Positions 1 to 7,601 of a stretch of DNA of 20,217 nucleotides are shown here, in pieces (the stretch's first letter is position 1; each line of letters begins with the position of its first letter). The notes beneath the pieces were generated by a model. That model had not been told where the DNA came from and searched no databases. It saw only the letters and a program-made list of their open reading frames with translations. Both the position numbers and the translations under genes were made by a program. The stretch is taken from assembly GCA_964602115.1 (NCBI GenBank), contig CAZRQN010000049.1:1-20217 (forward strand), given 5' to 3'. Source of the stretch: JANOGU01 sp964602115 (GTDB lineage: Bacteria; Pseudomonadota; Alphaproteobacteria; Rhodobacterales; Rhodobacteraceae).

Positions 1-1357
1 CCCACCGATCCCGACTTCCTGCTGCGCAACCCGGAGGTCAACGCCCGCATCGCCGCCGCTTTCGAGGCGGAGGGCGCCGATGTCTGGTATGTGCAGGGAT
101 TCAAGGAAAAGGTCCTCACGGGGATTGTGGACCCGTCCGAATATGAACAGGTCTTCGACATCCTCGACGTGTGGTTCGACAGCGGATCGACCCATGCCTT
201 CGTCCTGCGCGACCGCGCGGACGGGACGCAGGACGGCATCGCCGATCTCTATCTCGAAGTCAGCGACCAGCACCGGGGCTGGTTCCATTCCTCTATGCTG
301 CAGGACAGCGGCACCAAGGGGCGGGCGCCCNNNNNNNNNNCCCTATCGGGGGGTGCTGACCCATGGCTTCACGCTCGACGAGAAGGGCATGAAAATGTCC
401 AAGTCGCTGGGCAATACCGTGGCGCCGCAGCAGGTGATCGACCAGTACGGCGCCGATATCCTGCGGCTGTGGGTGGCGCAGTCCGACTATACCCAGGACC
501 TGCGCATCGGGCCGGAGATCCTCAAGGGCACCGCCGACAGCTACCGCCGCCTGCGCAACACGCTGCGTTACATGCTGGGCGCGCTGCAGGGCTTCACTGA
601 GGCGGAGCGCGTGGCGCCGGGCGAGATGCCGGAACTGGAGCGCTTCATCCTCCACCGCCTGGCCGAACTCGACGGCGAGGTGCGGGCGGGCTATGCGGCC
701 TATGACTTCCAGGGCGTGTTCCAGAAGCTCTTCACCTTCGCCACCACGGACCTTTCGGCCTTCTGGTTCGACATCCGCAAGGACACGCTCTATTGCGACG
801 CGCCCTCGTCGCCGCGCCGCCGGGCGATGCGGACGGTGATGGACCTTCTCTTCCACCGTCTGACCGCCTGGCTGGCCCCGATCCTCGTCTTCACCGCCGA
901 GGATGTCTGGCTGTCGCGCTTCCCCTCCGAAGACGGCTCGATCCACCTGACCGACTTCCCCGAGACCCCTTCCGCCTGGCGCGATGACGCCCTGGCGGAG
1001 AAATGGGCGCAGGTGCGGGCCGCCCGCCGGGCGGTGACGGCGGCGCTGGAGGTGCAGCGCACCGCCAAGGTGATCGGCGCCTCGCTGGAGGCGGCGCCGG
1101 AGGTCTTCGTCGATGGCGATCTCCACAAGCTGCTGGCCGGGGTGGATTTCGAGGATGTCTGCATCACCTCGTCGCTCGCCCTGACCGTGGGCGCGGCCCC
1201 GGACGGCGCCTTTGCCCTGGCCGAAGTGCCGGGCGTGGCGGTGGTCTTCCGCAAGGCGGAAGGGGAGAAATGCGAGCGCTGCTGGCGGCACCTGCCGGAT
1301 GTGGGCAGCCATGCCCATCCCGGCCTTTGCGCCCGCTGCGACGCCGCTCTGGGCTGA
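1..1357 (+). CDS. ileS: Isoleucyl-tRNA synthetase, C-terminal part (5' end outside window, interrupted by assembly gap)
   Basis: Class I aminoacyl-tRNA synthetase that charges tRNA-Ile in the cytosol. The reading frame is open from base 1 and carries the DVWFDSGSTHAF block and HRGWFHSS of IleRS before the N run. After it come VLTHGFTLDEKG, the KMSKS ATP-binding loop (392-406) and the anticodon-binding helical domain. The end is a zinc finger of two CxxC pairs (codons at 1271/1280 and 1328/1337), usual for bacterial IleRS. About 448 codons are present, roughly the second half of a protein of about 940 residues. The frame is 1 before the gap and 2 after it; this is best explained by the gap filler, not by a real frameshift, because GRAP and PYRG are adjacent as GRAPYRG in the family. 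It is the first gene of a loosely spaced + strand group. Confidence 0.95.
   Translation, partial: PPIPTSCCATRRSTPASPPLSRRRAPMSGMCRDSRKRSSRGLWTRPNMNRSSTSSTCGSTADRPMPSSCATARTGRRTASPISISKSATSTGAGSIPLCCRTAAPRGGRXXXXPYRGVLTHGFTLDEKGMKMSKSLGNTVAPQQVIDQYGADILRLWVAQSDYTQDLRIGPEILKGTADSYRRLRNTLRYMLGALQGFTEAERVAPGEMPELERFILHRLAELDGEVRAGYAAYDFQGVFQKLFTFATTDLSAFWFDIRKDTLYCDAPSSPRRRAMRTVMDLLFHRLTAWLAPILVFTAEDVWLSRFPSEDGSIHLTDFPETPSAWRDDALAEKWAQVRAARRAVTAALEVQRTAKVIGASLEAAPEVFVDGDLHKLLAGVDFEDVCITSSLALTVGAAPDGAFALAEVPGVAVVFRKAEGEKCERCWRHLPDVGSHAHPGLCARCDAALG
331..340. other. Assembly gap (10 N) inside ileS
   Basis: Ten undetermined bases. The three bases before (328-330) and after (341-343) are both CCC. 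The protein reads ...GRAP before and PYRG... after, whereas a continuous IleRS would read GRAPYRG. Removing the Ns and one copy of CCC (13 bases) restores a single frame, so the two contigs probably overlap by three bases and no sequence is missing. Confidence 0.9.
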
Positions 1358-1397
1358 ACCGGCGGGGGCCTGCGCCTCCGCCACCGAACCGCAGGCT

Positions 1398-1423
1398 CCG
1401 GGTTGCGAGGCGCCGCGACCCGG
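1398..1423. repeat. GC-rich inverted repeat between ileS and the methyltransferase gene
   Basis: CCGGGTTGCG and CGCGACCCGG form a 10-bp stem with one G-T wobble around a 6-base loop (1408-1413). It lies 41 bases after the ileS stop and 14 bases before the next start. There is no T-tract, so it is not a canonical intrinsic terminator. It may be a weak terminator for ileS, or chance structure in GC-rich DNA. Confidence 0.35.
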
Positions 1424-1437
1424 GGCAGGCTGTCGCC

Positions 1438-1887
1438 ATGGCCAGCGCGAGCTTTCCCAGCCCTTTCGGCCCGCTGACCCTGCATGAAGAGGCGGGGGAG
1501 ATCAGCGCGCTGGAATGGCGCGCCCGGGAAGGCGAGGGCTCGCCCCTGCTCGACCGCGCCGGCGAACAGCTCGGCGCCTATTTCGCCGGGACGCTCCGCG
1601 CCTTCGACCTGCCGCTGGCCACCGGCCCCGGGCCGTTCGGCGAGTTTCTCCGCCTGCTGACCGCCATTCCGTTCGGCCAGACCCGGACCTATGGCGATCT
1701 GGCGCGGGACCTGGGCATCCCGGCTCAGGCGGTGGGGCAGATGTGCGGACGCAACCGGCTGCCGATCCTCATCCCCTGTCACCGGGTGCTGGGCGCGGCG
1801 ACGCTCGGCGGCTATTCGGCGCCGGGCGGGATAGAGACCAAGGTGGCGCTGCTGCGCCATGAAGGCGCGGCCGGCCTGCTGATCTGA
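1438..1887 (+). CDS. ogt: Methylated-DNA--protein-cysteine S-methyltransferase (O6-alkylguanine repair)
   Basis: Suicide repair enzyme that moves an alkyl group from O6-alkylguanine in DNA to its own cysteine. The 149 residues contain the C-terminal DNA-binding/catalytic domain: TAIPFGQTRTYGDLA (75-89) is the helix-turn-helix start, GRN (104-106) precedes the active-site box IPCHRV, with acceptor Cys114 and His115, and GGYSAPGGIETK (124-135) closes the pocket. The N-terminal domain is short, as in Ogt-type enzymes. The ATG at 1438 is chosen because the first residues (FPSPFGPLTL) match the normal family start; the longer upstream frame runs antisense-like through the ileS end. There is no strong ribosome site. 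The gene lies 80 bases after ileS on the same strand. Oddity: MCGRN replaces the commoner ANGRN before the active site; I believe related Rhodobacterales proteins also vary here. Confidence 0.92.
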   Translation: MASASFPSPFGPLTLHEEAGEISALEWRAREGEGSPLLDRAGEQLGAYFAGTLRAFDLPLATGPGPFGEFLRLLTAIPFGQTRTYGDLARDLGIPAQAVGQMCGRNRLPILIPCHRVLGAATLGGYSAPGGIETKVALLRHEGAAGLLI

Positions 1888-1959
1888 ACCGTCGCGCGGG
1901 GCCCCTTCCGCTTGCGGAGCGCCGGTGCCACAAGACGGCCGGAGCAGCGTGACGGAATC

Positions 1960-2796
1960 ATGACAACCGGCGTCTTCCTGGCCGTCCTCGGCGCTGCCTT
2001 CCTGCACGCGCTGTGGAACGCGCTGATCAAGTCCGGCTCCAGCCGGGTCGGGGCGATGGTGATCCTCTCGGTCTGGGAGATCGTCCTCGGCCTGGTCATG
2101 TCGGCGCCGCACGGCGTTCCCGAGCTTCGCATCGTCCCCTGGCTGCTGGGGGCCGGGACCTTTCACCTGATCTACAAGACCTGCCTGACCTTCGCTTACG
2201 AGCATGGCGATCTCAGCCGCGTCTATCCGCTGGCGCGCGGCACGGCACCGATGGCGGTCCTGATCATCGGTGCGCTGTTCCTCGGCGAGGAGGTCGAAGC
2301 GCTGGAGGCTTCGGGCATCGTGGTCCTCGGCCTTGGCATCCTGGGCCTGGCCTCGGGCGTCTTCCGTTCGGGCGAGAGCAAGACGCTGATCCCCTATGCG
2401 CTTGGCGCCGCCTTCGGCACGGCAGGCTATACCCTGCTTGACGGCTTCGGCGCCCGGGCAGGCGGCGATCCGGCCGCCTATGTCGCCTGGCTCTTCGTGC
2501 TCGACGGGATCACCTATCTGGTGCTGATGGGCCTGAGGCGCGGACGGGGCGTGTTCCCGCCGCTCGGCAAGGCCTGGGCGGTCGGCGCGGCGGGAGGTGC
2601 GGCCTCTTACGGGGCCTATGCCATCGCCATCTGGGCGATGACCCTGGCTCCGATCCCGCTGGTGGCGGCGCTGCGCGAAACCTCGATCCTTTTTGCGGTG
2701 CTGATCGGCGCCGTCGTCTTCCGCGAGCGGATGACCATGGGCAAATGGGGATCGGTGGGCCTGATCGTCGGCGGCGTGATCCTGACCCGGATCTGA
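1960..2796 (+). CDS. EamA/DMT-family transporter
   Basis: Predicted inner-membrane exporter of the drug/metabolite transporter superfamily; substrate unknown. The 278-residue protein is hydrophobic along its length, consistent with ten helices in two EamA repeats. Repeat 1 starts at the N terminus (AAFLHALWNALIK) and ends with RGTAPMAVLIIGALFLGEE. Repeat 2 ends with the matching block LRETSILFAVLIGAVVFRE. These paired blocks before a GE/RE turn are diagnostic of the family. The ATG at 1960 is used because the upstream TTG extension (from 1912) is charged and unlike a transporter N terminus; a GGAG at 1941-1944 is somewhat far. The gene converges with the protease gene, with only seven bases between them. 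A small hairpin, CGGAT-CTG-ATCCG (2788-2800), spans the stop codon and might act as a weak shared terminator. Confidence 0.88.
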   Translation: MTTGVFLAVLGAAFLHALWNALIKSGSSRVGAMVILSVWEIVLGLVMSAPHGVPELRIVPWLLGAGTFHLIYKTCLTFAYEHGDLSRVYPLARGTAPMAVLIIGALFLGEEVEALEASGIVVLGLGILGLASGVFRSGESKTLIPYALGAAFGTAGYTLLDGFGARAGGDPAAYVAWLFVLDGITYLVLMGLRRGRGVFPPLGKAWAVGAAGGAASYGAYAIAIWAMTLAPIPLVAALRETSILFAVLIGAVVFRERMTMGKWGSVGLIVGGVILTRI

Positions 2797-2803
2797 TCCG
2801 AAC

Positions 2804-3598
2804 CTAGGGCCGGATGAACTTGGCACCGGCGGCGCCGGCCTTTTCCGCCTCGTCCGGCGCCTGGAAGCTTGCCGCCTCGCCCTTCACCGCCGCAAGAAGC
2901 TCGATCAGCGCGGTCTGAACCTCGGTTCCCAAGGCCACCGGCGCGCCCTGGTACTCGGCCTTGGCGGAGATGACCGACACCACCTGTTCCACCCCGTCAC
3001 GCATCGCGAAGATCGGCGCGCCGGAAGAGCCGAATTCGACCGTGCAGGTCAGGATCAGCACCCCGGTCTGGCCGGCGATGACATGGCAGCTTTTCTGCAG
3101 CGACGGCGCTTCGGAGCGGTCCTGGCCATAGCTGACCACCCCCACCTCGTCGCCCCGCCCCGGCCCGGGCCCGGTGGTGAAGGGCACGATCGACGGCAGG
3201 CGGATCGGCTGGTCCAGCTCCATCAGCGCCACGTCATGCGCGACGCGGTCCAGCCTCGCGCCATCGGCGAAACTGTAGAGCGGATGGGCCACCGCCCGGC
3301 GGATGCCGCGGTAGGCTGCGGCGCGGCCGTTGCGCCAGCCGGCGAGGAACTCGATCTCGTCGGTGTCGATCCGTTCGCCGGTGGTCTTGTCGAAAAGGCA
3401 ATGCGCCGCCGTCAGCACCAGATCGGGCGCGATCAGCGTGCCGGTGCAGAAGCCGCGCGCCCCGAAATCGATGCGGCCGACCGCATCCCATCCGCGCGCC
3501 TCGTCGCCGGTCTGCAAGGGCTGCAGCGCGCTGTCGGCAAGGGCCGGCGCAGCGCATGTCAGGCAGAGAAGGGTGAGCGCGGCAGTCGTGAATCGCAT
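2804..3598 (-). CDS. Secreted chymotrypsin-fold (S1-like) serine protease
   Basis: Predicted periplasmic or secreted serine peptidase of 264 residues. A Sec signal peptide is clear: MRFTTA, a hydrophobic core, and APALA before Asp22, with cleavage probably after Ala21. The triad is visible: TAAHC (His66), HDVALMELD (Asp122) and GSSGAP (Ser192). Cysteines 51 and 67 flank the His loop, and 171 and 185 sit before the serine, as disulfides of the family do. The serine box is GSSGA, not the classical GDSGG; that resembles V8-like or other bacterial S1 branches. Residue 186, at the specificity position, is Thr rather than Asp, so trypsin-like cleavage after Lys/Arg is unlikely. The start at 3598 is chosen for the signal peptide; a GGAT lies a few bases upstream. 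It follows glcF by 65 bases on the same strand, but no functional link is evident. Confidence 0.88.
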   Translation of the reverse strand: MRFTTAALTLLCLTCAAPALADSALQPLQTGDEARGWDAVGRIDFGARGFCTGTLIAPDLVLTAAHCLFDKTTGERIDTDEIEFLAGWRNGRAAAYRGIRRAVAHPLYSFADGARLDRVAHDVALMELDQPIRLPSIVPFTTGPGPGRGDEVGVVSYGQDRSEAPSLQKSCHVIAGQTGVLILTCTVEFGSSGAPIFAMRDGVEQVVSVISAKAEYQGAPVALGTEVQTALIELLAAVKGEAASFQAPDEAEKAGAAGAKFIRP

Positions 3599-3663
3599 GG
3601 CCGATCCGGTTCGTGTCACGACCCATGGGCTAAGGCAGGTCTGGGGCAGAAGTATGGCCGCAG

Positions 3664-4932
3664 TCACGCCGGCGGTGAAAGCACTTTCGGCCTCGGCCCG
3701 CCGGTCGCCCAGTCCAGAAGCTCCACAGTGTGGACAACCGGCACCGATGTTCCCGCGCCGATCTGCATCATGCAGCCGATATTTCCCGCCGCGATCACTT
3801 CGGGTCTGCGCGCCTCCAGCGTCGCCACCTTTCGCGCCCGGAGCTCGGAGGAGATGGCGGGCTGCATCAGGTTGTAGGTCCCGGCCGAGCCGCAGCAGAG
3901 ATGGGCATCGGCGGGTTCCACCACCTCGAAGCCGGCGCGTGTCAGAAGCTCCTTGGGCAAGGTCTTGATCTGCTGGCCGTGCTGCAGCGAGCAGGCGGCG
4001 TGGTAGGCGACGCGCAGCCCTTTCGGCGCGCCTGCAGGCAGGCCGAGACGGGCGACGATCTCGGTGATGTCGCAGGCCATCTTCGCCACCGCCCCGGCCT
4101 GTGGCGTTTCAAGCATCCGGCCGTAGTCCTTCACCGTCGTGCCGCAGCCGGAGGTGTTGATGACCAGCGCCTCGACCCCCGCCGCCGTGACCGCCCGCAC
4201 CATGGCCCGGGCGGCGGCATGGCTGTCGCCGGTGCGGCCCATGTGATGGGTCAGGGCCCCGCAACATCCCATGCCCTCGGGCACCACGACCTCCGCCCCG
4301 AGACGGGTGAGCAGGCGGATGGTGGCGTCGTTGATGTCGGTGTTCAGCGCCTTCTGGGCGCAGCCGGTCATCAGCGCCACCCGCATGCGCCGGGGGCCCT
4401 GTGCCGCAAAGCTCTGGGGATCGTCGTTGCGGCTGACCGGCGGAATGCGGCGTGGCGCCATGTCCAGCATCGCCCGCAGCCTTGCATCCGGGATCAGGCG
4501 GCGGAACGGACGGCCGATCCCGGCCGCCAGGAGCGCCAGGCGGAAGCGGGTCGGGTGGGGGAGGACCTTTGCCAGCGTCCAGCGCAGCAGCCGCTCCATC
4601 GGCGGACGACGGAAGGTCTTCTCGATATGCGCCCGCGCATGATCGACCAGGTGCATGTAGTCCACCCCCGAGGGGCAGGTGGTCATGCAGGCCAGGCAGG
4701 AGAGGCAGCGGTCGATATGCCTGACGGTCCTTGCGTCGGCCGGACGGCCTTTCTCCAGCATGTCCTTGATCAGGTAGATACGCCCGCGCGGGCTGTCCAG
4801 CTCGTCGCCCAGCACCTGATAGGTCGGGCAGGTCGCCGTGCACATGCCGCAATGCACGCAGGAGCGCAGGATGCGGTTGGCCCGTGCGGTAGCCGGGTCG
4901 CTGAGTTGTTCGGGGGTGAAATGCGTCTGCAT
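3664..4932 (-). CDS. glcF: Glycolate oxidase iron-sulfur subunit
   Basis: Electron-transfer subunit of the membrane-associated glycolate dehydrogenase GlcDEF, which oxidises glycolate to glyoxylate. The 422-residue protein starts MQTHFTPEQL as GlcF proteins do. Two 4Fe-4S ferredoxin motifs are intact: C25-x2-C28-x2-C31-x3-CP (Cys35) and C76-x2-C79-x2-C82-x3-CP (Cys86). The C-terminal half has two cysteine-rich CCG boxes (GMGCCGALTHH and LCCGSAGTYN), typical of the heterodisulfide-reductase-like domain, with HAACSLQHGQ between them. The length agrees with the E. coli protein (about 407). It begins five bases after the glcE stop, so the three subunits form one operon and are probably translationally coupled; no strong ribosome site is seen. 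The ATG at 4932 is chosen over a far-upstream extension lying in glcE. Confidence 0.95.
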   Translation of the reverse strand: MQTHFTPEQLSDPATARANRILRSCVHCGMCTATCPTYQVLGDELDSPRGRIYLIKDMLEKGRPADARTVRHIDRCLSCLACMTTCPSGVDYMHLVDHARAHIEKTFRRPPMERLLRWTLAKVLPHPTRFRLALLAAGIGRPFRRLIPDARLRAMLDMAPRRIPPVSRNDDPQSFAAQGPRRMRVALMTGCAQKALNTDINDATIRLLTRLGAEVVVPEGMGCCGALTHHMGRTGDSHAAARAMVRAVTAAGVEALVINTSGCGTTVKDYGRMLETPQAGAVAKMACDITEIVARLGLPAGAPKGLRVAYHAACSLQHGQQIKTLPKELLTRAGFEVVEPADAHLCCGSAGTYNLMQPAISSELRARKVATLEARRPEVIAAGNIGCMMQIGAGTSVPVVHTVELLDWATGGPRPKVLSPPA

Positions 4933-4937
4933 GGCGC

Positions 4938-6083
4938 TCAGGCGGCAAGGATTCGTCGGGGGTCGAAAGCCCGGACGAGACCATCGGACAGTGCGGCGAC
5001 CGCCGGGGATTCCGGCGGCAGGCGCGGGCCCTGCTCCCCGGGCGACGCCCGCCAGAGCGTGGCATGTCCGCCCGCTGCGGCGCAGGCGGCACGGATCCTC
5101 GCGCCCGCGCCGGGCTCGGCCAGAAGCCACAGGAGGCCGCCGCCCCAGTCGAAGACCGCCGCCGCCGCACCCGAGGCGGCGCGGACCGCAGGAGCATCGG
5201 AGGGCTTGAGATGAAGCCGCCAGACCGACCCTTCGCGCCCGGCAAAGGGCGTGACATCGCGCACCGCCTGCCAGAGCGCGGGACCCTGCCCCATGACCTC
5301 GAAGCCACCCCCGAGGAGCGCCGCCAGCCGGTCGCGGCGATAGGCGACCGATGCGGCCCGGCCTTCGATGCGGATCAGGGTCAGGGCCTCGCCCGTGTCG
5401 AGATGCGCCGCGCCGGTGATCTCGAAGGGTGAGCGGAGCGCCAGCGCCAGGACCGACACCGCCGCCTGCGCCGCAAGTCCGCGCGCCCCGAGCGTCAGCT
5501 CCGTTTCGGTCGCGGGCAGCACCTTGAGGCCCACCTCGGTCAGCACGCCCAGCCGCCCCCGGCTGCCCGCCATCAGCCGCGCCAGGTCGTAGCCGGTGAC
5601 GTTCTTCATCACCCGTCCGCCGTTCTTCACCACCCCGCCCCGACCGTCCACGAAGCGCACGCCGAGCAGCGCGTCACGCGCCGCCCCGGCCTGCACCCGG
5701 CGCGGACCTGCGGCATTGCTGGCGATCACCCCGCCGAGGGTCGAAGCTCCCCCGCGTCCGAGCAGCGCCCGCATGTCCGGCACTTCGAAGGCCAGTCGCT
5801 GGCCCTCGGCGGCGAGCAGCGCCTCGACCTCCGCCACCGGGGTTCCGGCACCGGCGACGAGCGTGAGCGCACCGGGTTCGTAGAGCGTCACGCCGGAGAG
5901 GCCGGCGGTCTCCAGCACGTCGCCCGCAGGAGGCTCCAGCGCCCGGGTCCCGCCGCCGCGCACGGACAGCGGGTGACTTGCGCCGCGCAGGATCGCGGCG
6001 ACTTCAGCCTCGTCGGTCGGGCGCAGGTTCTTCCCGGCGCTGGCGTCCCCGGCTGCGGGAGAGGTGATCATTCCTCCCGTCAC
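4938..6083 (-). CDS. glcE: Glycolate oxidase FAD-binding subunit
   Basis: Second flavoprotein-type subunit of glycolate dehydrogenase. In 381 residues it carries an FAD-binding PCMH fold: LRPTDEAEVAAIL and LSVRGGGTR (39-47), TLGGVIASNAAGPRR (115-129), and the very characteristic VMKNVTGYDLARLMAGSRG (158-176) followed by GVLTEVGLKVLP. The C terminus ends FDPRRILA, as usual. Its GTG start (6081-6083) overlaps the glcD stop in a GTGA tetranucleotide. An in-frame ATG four codons later (6069-6071) is the alternative; a perfect GGAGG precedes that ATG by only one base, too close for a normal ribosome site, so I keep the GTG with doubt. The stop lies five bases before glcF. Confidence 0.93.
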   Translation of the reverse strand: MTGGMITSPAAGDASAGKNLRPTDEAEVAAILRGASHPLSVRGGGTRALEPPAGDVLETAGLSGVTLYEPGALTLVAGAGTPVAEVEALLAAEGQRLAFEVPDMRALLGRGGASTLGGVIASNAAGPRRVQAGAARDALLGVRFVDGRGGVVKNGGRVMKNVTGYDLARLMAGSRGRLGVLTEVGLKVLPATETELTLGARGLAAQAAVSVLALALRSPFEITGAAHLDTGEALTLIRIEGRAASVAYRRDRLAALLGGGFEVMGQGPALWQAVRDVTPFAGREGSVWRLHLKPSDAPAVRAASGAAAAVFDWGGGLLWLLAEPGAGARIRAACAAAGGHATLWRASPGEQGPRLPPESPAVAALSDGLVRAFDPRRILAA

Positions 6084-7513
6084 GCCGCGCGCCGTCCGGC
6101 GGAAATGGTGAGGGGAAAGACCTTCGCCGGGTTGAGGAGCCAGGACGGATCGAAGACATCCTTCACCCGCATCTGCGCCTCCATGTCACCCGCGCCGAAC
6201 TGCACGCCCATCAGGTCCCGCTTCTCCACCCCGACGCCATGCTCTCCGGTCAGGCAGCCGCCGACCTCGACGCAAAGCGTCAGGATGTCGGCGCCAAGCT
6301 GCTCGGCCTTTTCCAGATCGCCGGGGCGGTTGGCGTCGAACAGGATCAGGGGGTGCATGTTGCCGTCGCCGGCGTGGAAGACATTGGCGACGTCGAGCCC
6401 GCAGGCGCGGCTCAGTTCCCCGATCCGGCGCAGGACGCGGGGCAGTTCGGAGACGGGGATGGTGCCGTCCAGACAAATATAGTCGTTGATCTGGCCCATG
6501 GCACCGAAGGCCGACTTGCGGCCCAGCCAGATGCGCCTTGTCTCCTCGGCCGAGCGGCTTTCGCGCAGCTCGACCGGGGAGAAGCCCTCGGCGATGCGCC
6601 GGATCAGCGCAAGCTGCTCGTCGATCTCGGGCTCCGATCCTTCGACCTCGATGATCAGCAGCGCCTCGCAGTCCGGATAGCCGGCATGGGCGAAATCCTC
6701 GCAGGCGCGGATGCAGGGGCGGTCCATGAACTCGATCGCCACCGGCAGGAGGCCGGCGCGGATGATGGCGGCGACACAGGCCCCGGCGGTCTCGTTGGCA
6801 TCGAAGCCGATCAGCACCGGACGGGCACCTTCGGGCTTTGGCAGGATGCGCAGCGTCGCCTCGGTGACGACGCCCAGCTGGCCCTCCGCGCCACAGACGA
6901 CGCCCAGAAGGTCGAGCCCGCCGGCATCCATCCACTGGCCGCCGAGATCCAGCACGGTGCCGTCCATCAGCACCATTCGCAAGCCGAGGAGGTTGTTGGT
7001 GGTGACCCCGTACTTCAGGCAATGCGCCCCGCCGGAGTTCATGGCGATGTTTCCCGCGATGGCGCAGGCCAGTTGCGAGGACGGATCGGGCGCGTAGAAG
7101 AACCCCGCTTCCTCCACCGCCCCGGTCACTGACAGGTTGGTCCGGCCGGCCTGAACCCGGATGAAACGGTTGTCATAGTCGGTTTCCAGCACCGCATTCA
7201 TGCGCGAGACGCCCAGGACGATGCCGTCCGCAGTCGGCAAGGCCCCGCCGGCCAGCGAGGTGCCTGCGCCCCGAGGGATCACCGGGACCTTCTCGGCATG
7301 GGCAAAGCGCAGGACGGCGGCCACCTCCTCGGTGCTGCGCGGCAGGACCACGGCCAGCGGCGGGCAGCGATAGGCCGAAAGCGCATCGCATTCGTAGGCG
7401 CGGGTTTCGTCGGGATCGAAGATCAGGGCATCTTCCGGAAGAAGGCGGGACAGGCCGGCCAGGATGCCGGGCCGCCGTTCGAGAATGCGCCTGTCCGGAA
7501 CCGGCATCTCCAC
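6080..7513 (-). CDS. glcD: Glycolate oxidase catalytic subunit (FAD-linked)
   Basis: Flavoprotein of the D-lactate dehydrogenase/GlcD family that oxidises glycolate. The 477 residues show the PCMH FAD fold: LPRSTEEVAAVLRFA (58-71), VPVIPRGAGTSLAGG (76-90), YAPDPSSQLACAIAGNIAMNSGG, and GLDLLGVVCGAEGQLGVVTEATL. The C-terminal FAD-oxidase domain has NVFHAGDGNMHPLI and the GGCLTGEHGVGVEKR block near the end. Length is close to E. coli GlcD (499). The GTG at 7513 is preferred to the ATG two codons later because AAAGGA (7521-7526) lies seven bases upstream of the GTG. It is first in the glcDEF operon and divergent from the DUF599 gene; the shared 88-base region holds a conspicuous dyad at 7535-7559, so local regulation by a glycolate-responsive or similar factor is likely. 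No regulator gene is adjacent. Confidence 0.95.
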   Translation of the reverse strand: MEMPVPDRRILERRPGILAGLSRLLPEDALIFDPDETRAYECDALSAYRCPPLAVVLPRSTEEVAAVLRFAHAEKVPVIPRGAGTSLAGGALPTADGIVLGVSRMNAVLETDYDNRFIRVQAGRTNLSVTGAVEEAGFFYAPDPSSQLACAIAGNIAMNSGGAHCLKYGVTTNNLLGLRMVLMDGTVLDLGGQWMDAGGLDLLGVVCGAEGQLGVVTEATLRILPKPEGARPVLIGFDANETAGACVAAIIRAGLLPVAIEFMDRPCIRACEDFAHAGYPDCEALLIIEVEGSEPEIDEQLALIRRIAEGFSPVELRESRSAEETRRIWLGRKSAFGAMGQINDYICLDGTIPVSELPRVLRRIGELSRACGLDVANVFHAGDGNMHPLILFDANRPGDLEKAEQLGADILTLCVEVGGCLTGEHGVGVEKRDLMGVQFGAGDMEAQMRVKDVFDPSWLLNPAKVFPLTISAGRRAA

Positions 7514-7520
7514 CGAGGGA

Positions 7521-7526
7521 TCCTTT
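7521..7526 (-). promoter_or_regulatory. Ribosome binding site deciding the glcD start
   Basis: TCCTTT on the + strand reads AAAGGA on the - strand. It is seven bases from the GTG at 7513 and thirteen from the alternative ATG at 7507, so it favours the GTG. Confidence 0.6.
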
Positions 7527-7534
7527 CATCGCGC

Positions 7535-7559
7535 AATTGGTAATCTAAGCTAACCAATT
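7535..7559. promoter_or_regulatory. Dyad-symmetric putative operator between glcD and the DUF599 gene
   Basis: AATTGGT (7535-7541) and ACCAATT (7553-7559) are perfect inverted arms around 11 bases, in a short AT-rich island unlike the surrounding GC-rich DNA. The layout contains T-N11-A (7541 and 7553), the generic signature of LysR-type boxes. The half-site TTGGT/ACCAA also resembles sites of GntR/FadR-family regulators such as LldR and PdhR, but those have a much shorter spacer. It sits 22 bases upstream of glcD and 43 upstream of the DUF599 ATG, suitable for controlling either or both. Confidence 0.55.
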
Positions 7560-7601
7560 TTGGCTATATGGCAAGATCATTCGCTGTGGTCTTATCTGAG
7601 C

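Noticed and set aside
80..330. An open frame starting at 80 that joins the post-gap ileS frame
   Set aside because: Before the gap this frame gives nonsense composition, while frame 1 gives clear IleRS. The join is created by the Ns.
1735..1760. MCGRN in place of ANGRN before the methyltransferase active site as a loss-of-function sign
   Set aside because: Cys114, His115 and the remaining pocket are intact, and this position varies within the family.
790..2826. A 678-codon open frame on the - strand opposite ileS, ogt and the transporter
   Set aside because: Its translation is low-complexity (Arg/Gly/Ala/Pro-rich) and matches no family I recognise, while the + strand carries clear genes. 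Long antisense frames are expected at this GC content.
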